The notes beneath the pieces were generated by a model. The model ran no database searches and had not been told where the DNA came from. It was given only the letters and a program-made list of their open reading frames with translations. Shown here one piece after another: positions 23,338 to 33,193 of a stretch of 64,000 nt of DNA. Positions within the stretch are counted from its first letter, which is position 1, and each line of letters opens with the position of its first letter. The stretch comes from Ruminococcus sp. (lineage in GTDB: Bacteria; Bacillota; Clostridia; Oscillospirales; Acutalibacteraceae): the NCBI GenBank assembly GCA_017411385.1, contig JAFQQF010000022.1:101677-165676 (forward strand), read 5' to 3'. The translations under genes were made by a program, and so were the position numbers.

Positions 23338-26300
23338 TTATGCCTTTATAACTGAAATCTTAACTTTGCCTGAAGACTGCTCGTAATAATACTGGAAGGT
23401 ATACACACCGTCTTCTGTTGCGTTTAGTCCGCAGTTTACAGTACCTGTATCAGTAAATGTCCAGTCCTTATCGCCGGGATTCATTGTGCTGGTGTTACCA
23501 AGCCACTGACTTGTATCGGCATTATAGAACTTAAACTCATACTTACCTGCTTTAAGCTCATAAGAGATGGAATACTTACCATCAGAGCCCTTGTTCATAT
23601 ATTCAAGGCCGGGATTACCGTTACCCCAGTCATTGAAGGAGCCTCTGATTGCATAGGCACCAGTTGAAGGCTTAGTCTTAAGACCATCAACGGAAGAAGC
23701 ATTTTTTGTTGTACCTGTAGGCAGAGTGCTTGAACCTGTACCTGCATCAACATGGTTGGGGTTATTCTTCTTCATTTTTTCGTAGTTTGTAAGAGCTGTG
23801 TTAACTGCTGTGTATGCAGCATTAACATCAGTTGCACCATCCTTGTATGCATAGTAAGCCTTCTTGAGGTTTGCATAAGCTATGTAAGAAGCATAGTAGT
23901 TCTCGTTTGTCAGAGTCTTCTTCACAGAATTCAGAAGATTTGTAAGCTCTGTGCTTGTTGCACCTACCTGTGCAACCTCAGCCTTTGCATTTTCAACGGG
24001 GAACACATCAATAAGCTCAGCAACGAACTTCTGAATATATGTTGCATCTCTTACGTTTACTGCCTTGTCACCACTTACGTTAGCCTGAGTAAGTGCTACG
24101 CCCTCAAGCACTGCACCTTCAATAGAAGCTGTGTACTTCTGAATCAAAGTTGCGTCCTTAACAGTAACCTTTGAGTCCATATCTGCATCGCCGTAGATGT
24201 AAACTACAGGGTCTGTGGGAGCCTGTGTGGGCTTCTCTGTAGGAGCCTGTGTGGGAGGCTCTGTAGGTGCCTGTGTGGGAGGCTCTGTGGGTGCCTGTGT
24301 GGGAGGCTCTGTAGGTGCCTGTGTGGGAGGCTCTGTGGGGTCTTCAGGTACATCGTAATCATAAGTGGTAACATCCCACTTGTTTGAGCCTGTGGATGCG
24401 CCAATCTGGAAGCATATATCATCACTGAAAGTTACAATAATCTCTGTTCTGCGGTTTGTTGTAGAGCCGTCAGCAAACTTGATTGTGTTGATATCCGCAG
24501 GAACTTCACCTGCATAAATCTGATTTCCGTTTGCATCAGTTTCAACAAAGGTCATAAGGTTACCGGGATAGGCATTGGACCAGAGCTTATCCATATTTGT
24601 ACCATCGCCGTAATAAGCATAGATATATGCTTTTTCCCAATTTGTGGGCTTTACAAAGTAAACTTTAATCATCTCAACAGGCTCTGTGGGAGGCGCTGTG
24701 GTGGGCTCTTCTGTGGGAAGAGTTGTAATCTCGCCATCGCCGTCGGTCAGAGTATAACTACCCTCAATTTCTGCAACAACATAGGGCTTAATATCAAGGT
24801 CAGCAGTCTGTGAAGAACCGTTGTTGAAGATAATCATATTGGGGTTAACGCCGCCGGGAAGCAGAATAACATAGGAACCGTCGGTATCCTTTGCCATTGC
24901 GGTGCCAGGCCACTCGCCTGTGTTCTGGTTAGATGCTGTATTCCATGCATAAGCGTTAACAGTTGTCCAGCCTGTGCAGCTTGCATTGTTCTTGTCCTTA
25001 ATATCGGCAAGGTTAACCTTAACCTTTGTACCGCCGAGAACAACCTTACAGTTTGCAACGGTGTATTCGCCTGATGTACTGCCGTTTACAACGAACTTCA
25101 TCTTTGTAAACTGAGTGGAAACTTTTGCAACAAATGTGCCGTCAGCAGTCTTTGCCATAGTAACATCTTCGGTGAGCATCTCATCATCTGCACCGTAAAG
25201 TCTAACCTTAACGGATGAAGGATTCTCAGAAAGTGCCTTTACGTCAACCTCTACCTGTACCTTATCGTAGGTTACAACAGGCTTGTCGGGCATATCGTTT
25301 TCAATAAGCTTCTCGCCTGTGTAATCAATCATATATGTATACATAGGCAGAATCTCGTTTTTAACAAGGTCTGTGCCGTTTACAACAACATAGTCCTCAT
25401 ACATATCAACAAAGTAACCCTGTGAGCTGTCAGGACTCATTATGTAGTCGGTTGTACCTGTGCTTAAGTTAGGATGAGTTGTGGAAGTTGTGGAAGGAAT
25501 GTGAACTGTGTAACAGGTTGTTCCATCCATGTTGCTGATGTTATAGTTATACTTAAAATCAATATGGCTGTGACCTGAGAACCAGATTACATTCTTGTTT
25601 GCCTCAAGAAGGCTCATAAATCTCTTAACATCGTCAAACTCGGGGTTAAGCGCACCGCCGTAGAAGGGATTTACAAGATCGTCGCCAGCACCATAGCCTT
25701 TAATAAGAGCATGCTGGAAAATAATAATCTTATGTCCGTCGTTCTTATACTTGTTAAGAAGGCCTTCAAGCCAGTTGAGCTGTTCATCAGAGAACTCTGA
25801 GTACTCGTTGGGAGAACCGCTCTTTTCAAGAGTCATAAAAAGGAAGTGGTCGCCGTTAATTGTCTTCTCATAGTAAGTGGTGCCGGGCATTGTGCCTGTT
25901 TCAACGTTAAGACCTGAACCGATTTTGTAGATGTTATGGTCCTGAGTCTGTGCCTGTTTGTCACCGTTACCCTTGATTTCGTGGTTACCGTTTGTTTCAA
26001 AAACAGGGTTTACAAAGCTTGACTCTGCAAGAATCTGCAGATACATAGGCCACTCCTTCTGGAGGTTAGCGTATCCGTAACCGTTAACCTGGTCACCGCA
26101 AACCGCTATGAACTCAGCATCTCTCTTTGCTGCAACCTCCAAAGCGTTTGCCCAATGCTCCTTGGAGTGTACCCAATAAGAGTCATCGTGCTGGATATGA
26201 ATATCGGAGAGAGCCTGGAAATCGTACTGCTTCTGAGTGCTCTTGGCAGCGAACTGCTTTGCTGCAGGAATATCAAAAACAGCAGCAGCGGCTGCAACAG

Positions 26301-26673
26301 TTTTTGTTGCAGGAGCTGATGTGCTCTTAATAGCAATAACCTTTGTAGCATCTGCAGGAATTGCAGTGAACTCACCAAGCTCAGCAAAATTGTGAGCTGC
26401 ACCCAGTGTGAATGATTTGATAGGTGCATATCCGTCAAGGGCCTTTGTATTGTCAGCCCAGTAGAGATAATATGTACCGTAATCCGCAGAAGAATTTGCA
26501 GTCAGGGTAATTCTGCCCTCTGCATAGCCTGCGTTAGCATACTTAAAGTCATAAGTAAGCTTAGGACCGCTTGCCGCTGAAACAGCAGAAATACCCAGAG
26601 CCGCTACAGACATAAGCATTGTGATTACCAGAATAACCGAAAGAAGCATTCTGGCACGGCTTTTAATTTTCAT
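23338..26673 (-). CDS. Secreted metallophosphoesterase with starch-binding-like modules and dockerin
   Basis: 1111 aa. Signal peptide (1-34); small beta domain (36-145); calcineurin-like phosphoesterase (about 150-440) with SDIHI, CGDQVN, NGNHEI, FQHALI and SGHSHID metal-binding motifs; beta domain (to about 540). Two modules resembling CBM25/26 starch-binding domains follow (about 545-655, GWTTVNAYAWNT and GEWPGTAM; about 675-780, WEKAYIYAYYGDG and WSNAYPG). Then come a PTEPPTQA linker (about 785-825), a type I dockerin (YGDADMDSKVTVKDATLIQK and VSGDKAVNVRDATYIQKF), a helical segment and a C-terminal X25/CBM48-like domain (AIRGSFNDWG, about 1015-1111). It probably joins an extracellular starch-degrading complex. 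RBS AGGAGG. The phosphorylated substrate is unknown. Confidence 0.9.
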   Translation of the reverse strand: MKIKSRARMLLSVILVITMLMSVAALGISAVSAASGPKLTYDFKYANAGYAEGRITLTANSSADYGTYYLYWADNTKALDGYAPIKSFTLGAAHNFAELGEFTAIPADATKVIAIKSTSAPATKTVAAAAAVFDIPAAKQFAAKSTQKQYDFQALSDIHIQHDDSYWVHSKEHWANALEVAAKRDAEFIAVCGDQVNGYGYANLQKEWPMYLQILAESSFVNPVFETNGNHEIKGNGDKQAQTQDHNIYKIGSGLNVETGTMPGTTYYEKTINGDHFLFMTLEKSGSPNEYSEFSDEQLNWLEGLLNKYKNDGHKIIIFQHALIKGYGAGDDLVNPFYGGALNPEFDDVKRFMSLLEANKNVIWFSGHSHIDFKYNYNISNMDGTTCYTVHIPSTTSTTHPNLSTGTTDYIMSPDSSQGYFVDMYEDYVVVNGTDLVKNEILPMYTYMIDYTGEKLIENDMPDKPVVTYDKVQVEVDVKALSENPSSVKVRLYGADDEMLTEDVTMAKTADGTFVAKVSTQFTKMKFVVNGSTSGEYTVANCKVVLGGTKVKVNLADIKDKNNASCTGWTTVNAYAWNTASNQNTGEWPGTAMAKDTDGSYVILLPGGVNPNMIIFNNGSSQTADLDIKPYVVAEIEGSYTLTDGDGEITTLPTEEPTTAPPTEPVEMIKVYFVKPTNWEKAYIYAYYGDGTNMDKLWSNAYPGNLMTFVETDANGNQIYAGEVPADINTIKFADGSTTNRRTEIIVTFSDDICFQIGASTGSNKWDVTTYDYDVPEDPTEPPTQAPTEPPTQAPTEPPTQAPTEPPTQAPTEKPTQAPTDPVVYIYGDADMDSKVTVKDATLIQKYTASIEGAVLEGVALTQANVSGDKAVNVRDATYIQKFVAELIDVFPVENAKAEVAQVGATSTELTNLLNSVKKTLTNENYYASYIAYANLKKAYYAYKDGATDVNAAYTAVNTALTNYEKMKKNNPNHVDAGTGSSTLPTGTTKNASSVDGLKTKPSTGAYAIRGSFNDWGNGNPGLEYMNKGSDGKYSISYELKAGKYEFKFYNADTSQWLGNTSTMNPGDKDWTFTDTGTVNCGLNATEDGVYTFQYYYEQSSGKVKISVIKA
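24221..24340 (-). repeat. Five tandem 24-bp units encoding the PTEPPTQA linker
   Basis: GCCTGTGTGGGAGGCTCTGT plus four bases, repeated five times with few mismatches (the first unit is the most diverged). Encodes a flexible Pro/Thr linker. A site for copy-number change by slippage. Confidence 0.9.
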
Positions 26674-26812
26674 AAAAATTCCTCCTGTTCTCCCTGAAAA
26701 GACTTCGGCTTTTCAAAGGATAATTTTACATATATAGAATACCACAAAATCAATGTATTTTTCAATTATCATTTTACCTATTATTGAAGTGAATTATCTG
26801 TGCAATTTGCCC

Positions 26813-29587
26813 TCACAAGTTTTCCTCACTGTCAAATTCGGAAAGCTCCTCCAAGCTCTCTTCTGTTACATCAGGTATCTCCTGAGAAGGTGTGTCAGCT
26901 TTCAACTCTTTCAAAAGAGCTTTCTTCTTTGCCCTTGCTCTGCTTACAAAACACAAAAGCAAAAACAGCACCACACCGCAAAGCGTCACACAGATTCCCG
27001 TTTTCAGTCCGGGAGTGAAAAACTCAAGCTCTATCACATGCTCGCCCTTTGAAAGCTCAAAAGCAATTAAGCTGTCTGCAACAGGGGTAATCTCAACCTC
27101 TTTACCGTCTACATACGCTTTGAAGCCCTCTGTATACAGCACAGATGTGTAGAAAAGACCGTCTTCCTCCACATTGATTGTGCCCTTAAGTCCTCTGTCA
27201 GTCCATTCCTCGGTTTTCATTGAAGCAGCAGAAAGCTTCTCAACACCTGCTTCAAAGACCTCCTTATCAAGCTTTACAAAGTATGTGGAAACACTGGATT
27301 TTTTACCCTCTTTACAAGGGATCCTCGCAGTGAGCTTATCGCCCTTTTTGTACTCACCCAAAGCTGCAATACGGGCAAAGCTCTGGTTGAAGCTCAGAGG
27401 ATTTTCCTCGTCGCCGTTTACAACAAGCTCTGTTTCCTTTGCTGTGGAGGAATAGAAGCAACCGTAGTAAGCACCATCCTCGGGCACCACATAATCAATA
27501 GTAAGGGTTGATTCTTCCTTTGCATCTGTAAAATCACAAATATATTTATGGGCAAAGCCCTCTCTGCGTGTTATATTCTCTGTAAGCTCTATATCTCTTT
27601 CGGGTTCGATTTCTACAAGCACAGGCTCCTCAATGCCTGTTGCAAGTCGGAATATATCATTTTGACACAAAATTGATAAATATGATGTATCGTGAAGCTT
27701 ATACTCAAGCATAGCCTTGTCTGCCATAAAGCCCATAGGCACATACGCTGTGTTTTCATACAGTGTGCACTCGTCGGCAGTTGCCACCACCTCTAAATAC
27801 TCAGGACACAAAACCTCGTCTTCACCTCTGTTAATCATATATTTCACATTGAGGAAAAGGTTTGCTATGGGAGTATTTTCAAACAATGCATATCTGTTGT
27901 TTGCTTTGGAGGAAGCCAGACCGAACTCAGAAAGAAAATCCGCATAAGAGGAATCCACCATAGAATTGAAGGTACCGATGGTGTAGAGTGAATACACATT
28001 GCCGTCGTTGAGAGTTTTGGGAGAGGTAAACTCCGTGCGATAGATTATGTCGTCACCGCTTTTTTCTTTTGCTATCTGCGAAAGCTCCGTTACCTGCTCG
28101 TAGCTTTTAGGATAATCCGAAATTTCTGTGGAGCTTACTATAGTTGCCCCGTAGTAAGCCGAAAGCCCCGATTCACAAACCACAAACAAACACAATAGCA
28201 AGGAAAGCAGACGTTTTTTCATTTTTCCTGCCCTGTATAGCATAAAGCCTGTAATAATCACCACAGCCCCTGCAAGGGTTATCGCAACAGAAAGCTTCCT
28301 CTGCAGGAAAAAGGCACAGCCTAGATACACCACAAGTAAAGCCGATGAAAAAATAAAGGTTTTCTTTGAGAAGCTGTCAATGAGAGTATAGGCTCTGTAA
28401 GCCAGCACAATAAGCACAAAAGAGAATATAAAGCTCCAGCGGTAATAAACCATAGCAGGAGTGCTCATACCGTGCCAGATGTAATTAAGCTGATTTATAA
28501 CGAAGCTCAGCAAAAAGAACACAAGCAGACAAAGACTTACGATTTTCTCTTTTAGCTTGATTTTCTTTGTGAAGAAGTAGAAAACAGCCAGCACAAGGCT
28601 TAGTACTCCGCATGCAATATTTGGAAGACCGCCTTTCAGAATAATGGGTTTCGTGTATGCCAGCAGATTTGTTGCTGTGCGTGCAAGTGCCGAAAGAGTA
28701 TGCACTAGGGTGTTTTCCGAGCCGTAGCCGTAAGCATAGTTTATTTTGTACGCAAAGGAAAAATCGCTCACCGAGCCTGAGCTGTCAGAGGTCTGCAACG
28801 CCATAAACGAAGGGATTGTTACCACAGCAGTTAGCATAAAAGCTATAAGAGTATATATAAGCATTCTGCCTGCATTTTTCAAAGAATGCTTAAAGCTTAC
28901 AAAGGAAACTATGGTGTAACACACACAGACAATAAGCACAAAGAGGCACACCATATATCCGATGTAAAAGCTGAACACTACAGACAAAGCAAGGGAAATT
29001 ATATAAAGGGAAAATCGGTTTTCCTTCAGCACAGCTATAGCTCCTGCTATAACCAAGGGCATAATTGCCACCGTATCAAGCCACATCATATTCCAGTAGT
29101 AGCCCAGAATGTAGGAGCACAAAGCGTACATCAGCGAAAAGGTCACCAAGGATAAGTCGTTTTTCTTAAAGACCTTGCGAAGAAAAACAGCAAAGGACAT
29201 TCCTGCTATTCCGATTCTGAACACCACCGTTGCCGCCATAAAGGTCTGAAGCCAAGGGGAGCCCGAGGGTATAAACACCGAAAGCAGGTATAGGGGGCTT
29301 GCCACATAGTTTGCAATTACTCCAAAAAAGTTTGCTCCTCCCCCTGTGTTCCACGAATACAGTATGGAAGCGCCTTCCTTGAGCATACGTTGATACTCAT
29401 AAAGGAAAGGATAATACTGATGCCATGCATCGGATACAAGTATCATCCTGTCGCCAAAGGGATAATAATTTTTCACCGCAAATACCAACGACATTATTGC
29501 CGCAGGTATCAGAAAAGCAAGTAATATGTAGATGTTTCTCTTAAAAAAGGCACAGACTCTGTTGTCTGCAGCTTTGCTCAACCTCAT
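26813..29587 (-). CDS. YfhO-family polytopic membrane protein
   Basis: 924 aa from ATG at 29587 (GGGAGGCGAAGCT upstream). About 12-13 membrane helices in the first 500 residues, then a large extracytoplasmic beta-rich part and a last helix (TGICVTLCGVVLFLLLCFV) with a charged cytosolic tail. Family signatures: YYPFGDRMILVSDAWHQYYPF, LYSWNTGGGANFFG, VYYRWSFIF, and the lumenal pattern EGFKAYVDGKEVEI. YfhO proteins are GT-C-like and are linked in Bacillus/Listeria to glycosylating lipoteichoic acid, using undecaprenyl-phosphate sugars. Monocistronic, divergent from the aminopeptidase. Tail is unusually acidic. Confidence 0.87.
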   Translation of the reverse strand: MRLSKAADNRVCAFFKRNIYILLAFLIPAAIMSLVFAVKNYYPFGDRMILVSDAWHQYYPFLYEYQRMLKEGASILYSWNTGGGANFFGVIANYVASPLYLLSVFIPSGSPWLQTFMAATVVFRIGIAGMSFAVFLRKVFKKNDLSLVTFSLMYALCSYILGYYWNMMWLDTVAIMPLVIAGAIAVLKENRFSLYIISLALSVVFSFYIGYMVCLFVLIVCVCYTIVSFVSFKHSLKNAGRMLIYTLIAFMLTAVVTIPSFMALQTSDSSGSVSDFSFAYKINYAYGYGSENTLVHTLSALARTATNLLAYTKPIILKGGLPNIACGVLSLVLAVFYFFTKKIKLKEKIVSLCLLVFFLLSFVINQLNYIWHGMSTPAMVYYRWSFIFSFVLIVLAYRAYTLIDSFSKKTFIFSSALLVVYLGCAFFLQRKLSVAITLAGAVVIITGFMLYRAGKMKKRLLSLLLCLFVVCESGLSAYYGATIVSSTEISDYPKSYEQVTELSQIAKEKSGDDIIYRTEFTSPKTLNDGNVYSLYTIGTFNSMVDSSYADFLSEFGLASSKANNRYALFENTPIANLFLNVKYMINRGEDEVLCPEYLEVVATADECTLYENTAYVPMGFMADKAMLEYKLHDTSYLSILCQNDIFRLATGIEEPVLVEIEPERDIELTENITRREGFAHKYICDFTDAKEESTLTIDYVVPEDGAYYGCFYSSTAKETELVVNGDEENPLSFNQSFARIAALGEYKKGDKLTARIPCKEGKKSSVSTYFVKLDKEVFEAGVEKLSAASMKTEEWTDRGLKGTINVEEDGLFYTSVLYTEGFKAYVDGKEVEITPVADSLIAFELSKGEHVIELEFFTPGLKTGICVTLCGVVLFLLLCFVSRARAKKKALLKELKADTPSQEIPDVTEESLEELSEFDSEENL

Positions 29588-29675
29588 AGCTTCGCCTCCC
29601 ATATAAAATCACAGCTTAATTATACATTGAACATATAGCAATGTCAAAGAATATCAGCGTTAATAAAGTTTAATA

Positions 29676-29703
29676 TTGACCTCTTCCCGAGGAATGATAT
29701 AAT
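29676..29703 (+). promoter_or_regulatory. Promoter of the M29 aminopeptidase gene
   Basis: TTGACC (29676-29681), 16 nt, TATAAT (29698-29703), 45 nt ahead of the start codon. Confidence 0.72.
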
Positions 29704-29748
29704 TAAAGCAGAAGGCATTCACAAATAAACCCAAAAGGAGAATATACA

Positions 29749-30975
29749 ATGAAAAAAACCATACTCAGAGATTATGCAAAGCTCCTTGCAAAAAAAGGAG
29801 TCAATGTTCAGAAGGGTCAGGAGGTTATTATTGTAGCCGAGCTTGACCAGCCCGAATTTGTAAAGATGCTCGTTGAAGAATGCTACCGTGCAGGTGCAGG
29901 CAAGGTAACCGTTGAGTGGACCTATCAGCCCTTGAGAAAGCTTGACGTAAGATACCAGAAGGAAAAGGTGCTCTCCCGTGTTGAGGATTGGGAGGTTGAA
30001 AAGATAAAGCACAGAGTCAAGACTCTGCCTGCAATGATTTACCTTGAAAGCGAAGACCCAGACGGACTCAAGGGCATCAATCAGAAGAAAATGGCAAAAT
30101 GCCTCGGCATCCGCCGCGGTGTGTTCAAGCCCTACCGCGACGAAATGGATAACAAATACCAGTGGTGCATTGCCGCTGTTGCAGGCAAAGACTGGGCAAA
30201 GAAGGTGTTCCCCGGCGAGCGCGCATCCGTTGCCGTTGAAAAGCTGTGGGAGGCAATCCTTTACACCTCACGTGCACAAGGTGACGGCATAAAGAACTGG
30301 GAAGAGCACAACCAAGACCTTAAAAACAGATACGAATACTTAAACTCTCTCGGCATCACAGAGCTTCACTACACCTCAGAAAACGGCACAGACCTGAGAG
30401 TAGGTCTTCTGCCTCAGAGCAGATTTATGGGCGGAAGCGACGTGCTTCTGGGTTCAGATGTAGAATATAACGCAAACATCCCCTCCGAGGAGGTCTTTAC
30501 ATCTCCTGACAGAAACCGTGCAGAAGGTGTTGTGTATGCCTCTATGCCCCTTTCCTATCAGGGTGCACTCATTGAGAACTTCTACTTCAGATTTGAAAAA
30601 GGTAAAATCGTTGAAGCTCACGCAGAAAAAGGCGAAGAGCTCTTAAACTCCATTCTTGACACAGACGAGGGTGCACGCTACTTGGGCGAATGTGCTCTTG
30701 TACCCTACGACTCCCCCATCAGAAATTCAGGTATACTTTTCTACAACACTCTCTTTGACGAAAACGCCGCCTGTCACTTAGCTTTCGGTGAAGGCTTCAG
30801 CTCCTGCGTAAAGGATTACGAAAAATACACCTTGGAGGAAATCCGCGAGCTTGGTATCAACAACAGCATTGTTCACGTAGACTTTATGATTGGCACCAAG
30901 GACCTTTCAATCACCGCCAAAACAACAGACGGCAAAGAGGTTGCAATCTTCAAAGACGGCAACTGGGCATTCTGA
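29749..30975 (+). CDS. M29-family metallo-aminopeptidase
   Basis: 408 aa. Matches thermophilic aminopeptidase (AmpS/PepS): N-terminal RDYAKLLAKKGVNVQKGQEV, then LRVGLLPQSRF, NIPSEEVFTSPDRNRAEG (metal-ligand Glu), CHLAFGEGFSS and C-terminal NNSIVHVDFMIGT with His and Asp ligands. Cytosolic peptidase that trims N-terminal residues from peptides, dependent on divalent metals. Length is standard. RBS AAAGGAG. A secreted SGNH-dockerin esterase gene starts 33 nt after it and could be co-transcribed. Confidence 0.92.
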   Translation: MKKTILRDYAKLLAKKGVNVQKGQEVIIVAELDQPEFVKMLVEECYRAGAGKVTVEWTYQPLRKLDVRYQKEKVLSRVEDWEVEKIKHRVKTLPAMIYLESEDPDGLKGINQKKMAKCLGIRRGVFKPYRDEMDNKYQWCIAAVAGKDWAKKVFPGERASVAVEKLWEAILYTSRAQGDGIKNWEEHNQDLKNRYEYLNSLGITELHYTSENGTDLRVGLLPQSRFMGGSDVLLGSDVEYNANIPSEEVFTSPDRNRAEGVVYASMPLSYQGALIENFYFRFEKGKIVEAHAEKGEELLNSILDTDEGARYLGECALVPYDSPIRNSGILFYNTLFDENAACHLAFGEGFSSCVKDYEKYTLEEIRELGINNSIVHVDFMIGTKDLSITAKTTDGKEVAIFKDGNWAF

Positions 30976-31008
30976 TAAACACGCCAAAAATATTTAGGAG
31001 GTAGCAAA

Positions 31009-32034
31009 ATGAAAATTGCAAAAAGACTAACAACCTTAACGCTTGCTTTGCTTCTCGTTATCAGCACAGGCTTTTCTGCTTTTTCTGCACCAACTCCGCC
31101 TGTTGTCAATATGACTGTTTTGGGCGACTCCATTGCATCAGGCTACGGGCTTGAGGACCTCCTCGACAGCTACGGTGCTCTGATTGCAAAAGAAAAACGC
31201 TACAACCTTACAAACAACGCTGTCCCCGGTCACAAGACCACAGACCTTTTATGGGTAGTTTGCCACGAGGAAACCGCAATCAACAACATCAAGGAAGCAA
31301 GCCTTATAAGCATCTCTATAGGCGGAAATGATCTTTTGAATCTTCTTTCCGATGCAGACATAAGTATTCTTCTTGACATTGCACAAAAAGGTGAAAACTC
31401 AGAGTATATAAAAACCGCTCTGAACACCGCCAAGGAAAATCTTATTAATGTTTGCACGGAAATCCGCTCTCTTAACCCTGATGCACCGATTATACTCCAG
31501 ACCCTGTATAATCCCATATATGCACACCCCACATACAACAGTTTCGCTCCTATGCTGGACAAGCTTGCTCCTTCCTTGCTTTTGATGCTTCAGTCTGTTT
31601 CACAGCAGTTTGATAACATCTTTATTGCAGATATATACTCTGCTTTTGCAAGCTACTACGAAGAAACCTCAGACTTGAGCGTTATTCAAAGCGACGGAAT
31701 CCACCCCTCAGAAAAGGGCCATCAGCTCATTGCACAGGTTATCACAGAAGAGATTGACAAATTGGAAGAGGCAGGACTTATCCACAAGGTGGCAGATGCA
31801 TATTACCTTTTGGGAGATACCGACAATTCGGGCTCAATCACCATAAGCGATGCAACAGTAATACAAAAAAGCTTGGCAGGACTTATTGTCTTCAACAATA
31901 GCATTGCACGTCTTTGTGCAGATGCAGACACCGACGGCTCGGTTACAATCAAGGATGCCACCGCCGTGCAAAAGTACCTTGCCTCGCTTCTTACCGATAC
32001 ACAAATCAACACATATATGCCTGTATATAACTAA
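31009..32034 (+). CDS. Secreted SGNH/GDSL hydrolase with dockerin
   Basis: 341 aa. Signal peptide (1-26, ending FSAFSA). SGNH esterase domain (about 34-250): block I VLGDSIASGYG with catalytic Ser, block III ISIGGNDLL, block V DGIHPSEKGH with catalytic Asp/His. C-terminal type I dockerin: LGDTDNSGSITISDATVIQK and CADADTDGSVTIKDATAVQK. Probably an extracellular carbohydrate esterase or lipase (acetyl xylan esterase-type is common for such fusions), attached to a scaffold via cohesin. RBS AGGAGG. A terminator follows. Substrate not determined. Confidence 0.9.
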   Translation: MKIAKRLTTLTLALLLVISTGFSAFSAPTPPVVNMTVLGDSIASGYGLEDLLDSYGALIAKEKRYNLTNNAVPGHKTTDLLWVVCHEETAINNIKEASLISISIGGNDLLNLLSDADISILLDIAQKGENSEYIKTALNTAKENLINVCTEIRSLNPDAPIILQTLYNPIYAHPTYNSFAPMLDKLAPSLLLMLQSVSQQFDNIFIADIYSAFASYYEETSDLSVIQSDGIHPSEKGHQLIAQVITEEIDKLEEAGLIHKVADAYYLLGDTDNSGSITISDATVIQKSLAGLIVFNNSIARLCADADTDGSVTIKDATAVQKYLASLLTDTQINTYMPVYN

Positions 32035-32040
32035 ATCAAA

Positions 32041-32084
32041 AGCCATACCGTTGAGGCAAGGCACCTCAATGGTATGGCTTTTCT
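32041..32084 (+). terminator. Bidirectional terminator between convergent genes
   Basis: Stem AGCCATACCGTTGAGG/CCTCAATGGTATGGCT (one G-U pair), 7-nt loop, then TTTCTTTT. Confidence 0.88.
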
Positions 32085-32085
32085 T

Positions 32086-33009
32086 TTATAGTATAAGCAT
32101 CATTAATGGCATTGTGGCAACACTCAGGATTGTGCCAAGAAGCACACAGCTTCCTGCCGCGTCCTGTCCCTTGCCTGCAAGCTCAGAGAAATTCAGCACA
32201 TTGCTTGCAACAGGGCAACAGAAAAGTATAAAGGCAAGCTGCTTTATAAAGGCATCCACAGGCAGAAAGTACATAAATGCAAAAACCACAAGGGGCACCG
32301 CCATCTGCTTTATAAGGATAACAACATATTGCTCCCATCTGCAAAATACAGCCTTTGCTTTTGCCACGCCTAATCTCATTCCCAGAATTGTCATACACAA
32401 TGGAGTGGAAATTTTACCGCCCAAGGAAACCGCTTCAGACAAAAGGGAAGGAAGCTTTAAGCTCAGCACAAAAAGCACAAATGCCACAGCAAAGGAAATG
32501 GTGGAGGGATTTAAGAGAAGCCTTTTGGCTTTTATATACTTTTTGTCCCTTGTAATTATGTAAAGCACCAAGGTCCAGCACAAAAGGTTAAAAGCAAGAG
32601 TAAACACAAGGCAATAAACCGCCGCATCAGAGCGCTCGGGAAACAGTCTTTCCACAACGGGAATTCCGAAGAATCCGCAGTTTCCCAGCACCATGGCAAT
32701 GTTATACACCCTGTAGTTTATATTCTCTTTAGCGGGTTTTCTGAGGATAAAATAAAAGAGCATCAAAAAGCCCAGCTGGAAAACAAGTGCCACAAGGAAG
32801 AATATAAAAAGATTCAAAAGCAAATCCGCTGAAAAATCCGCCTTGTCAAATGAATAAAAAGTAAGGCAGGGCTGACAAACATAAAGAAGAACCTTAGCAA
32901 AAGCAGGTATAGACTCCTTTTTCACAAGCTTTGTTTTCATCAGCAGAAACCCCGGCAGAGCATACATCAAAAGAAGCACCACCGAAGAAAGAGTGGTTGT
33001 AAATATCAT
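32086..33009 (-). CDS. AEC-family (auxin efflux carrier-like) transporter
   Basis: 307 aa from ATG at 33009 (AAGGCGGTG upstream); a start 45 nt earlier is possible but lacks a site. About ten membrane helices in two five-helix halves. Family motifs: LPGFLLMKTKLV with the pairing Pro, NCGFFGIPVVERLF in the first half, MTILGMRLG at mid-protein and FCCPVASNVLNFSELAG in the second half. AEC carriers export or import organic acids such as malate or citrate. Monocistronic, convergent with the SGNH gene. Confidence 0.87.
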   Translation of the reverse strand: MIFTTTLSSVVLLLMYALPGFLLMKTKLVKKESIPAFAKVLLYVCQPCLTFYSFDKADFSADLLLNLFIFFLVALVFQLGFLMLFYFILRKPAKENINYRVYNIAMVLGNCGFFGIPVVERLFPERSDAAVYCLVFTLAFNLLCWTLVLYIITRDKKYIKAKRLLLNPSTISFAVAFVLFVLSLKLPSLLSEAVSLGGKISTPLCMTILGMRLGVAKAKAVFCRWEQYVVILIKQMAVPLVVFAFMYFLPVDAFIKQLAFILFCCPVASNVLNFSELAGKGQDAAGSCVLLGTILSVATMPLMMLIL

Positions 33010-33193
33010 AAAATCACCGCCTTGTATTGTACCACGGATTATATTTATAAACAACAGGAAAATTATCCGTAAATACTGTTAAAACACATAAATATATGGT
33101 AAAATTAAAAATATCAGAAAATTTTTAATTTTTTTGCAACCAAACGAAATAATTGTTGTCATTAATAATGACGGCGAACACAAGGAGCACAAA

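Noticed and set aside
24221-24340. 24-bp tandem repeat as regulatory DNA or minisatellite
   Set aside because: It is in frame inside a secreted protein and encodes an ordinary Pro/Thr linker.
33134-33193. Upstream TTG start of the first ECF sigma factor
   Set aside because: No ribosome site; ATG at 33194 has AAGGAG and aligns with the start of the paralogue at 56768.
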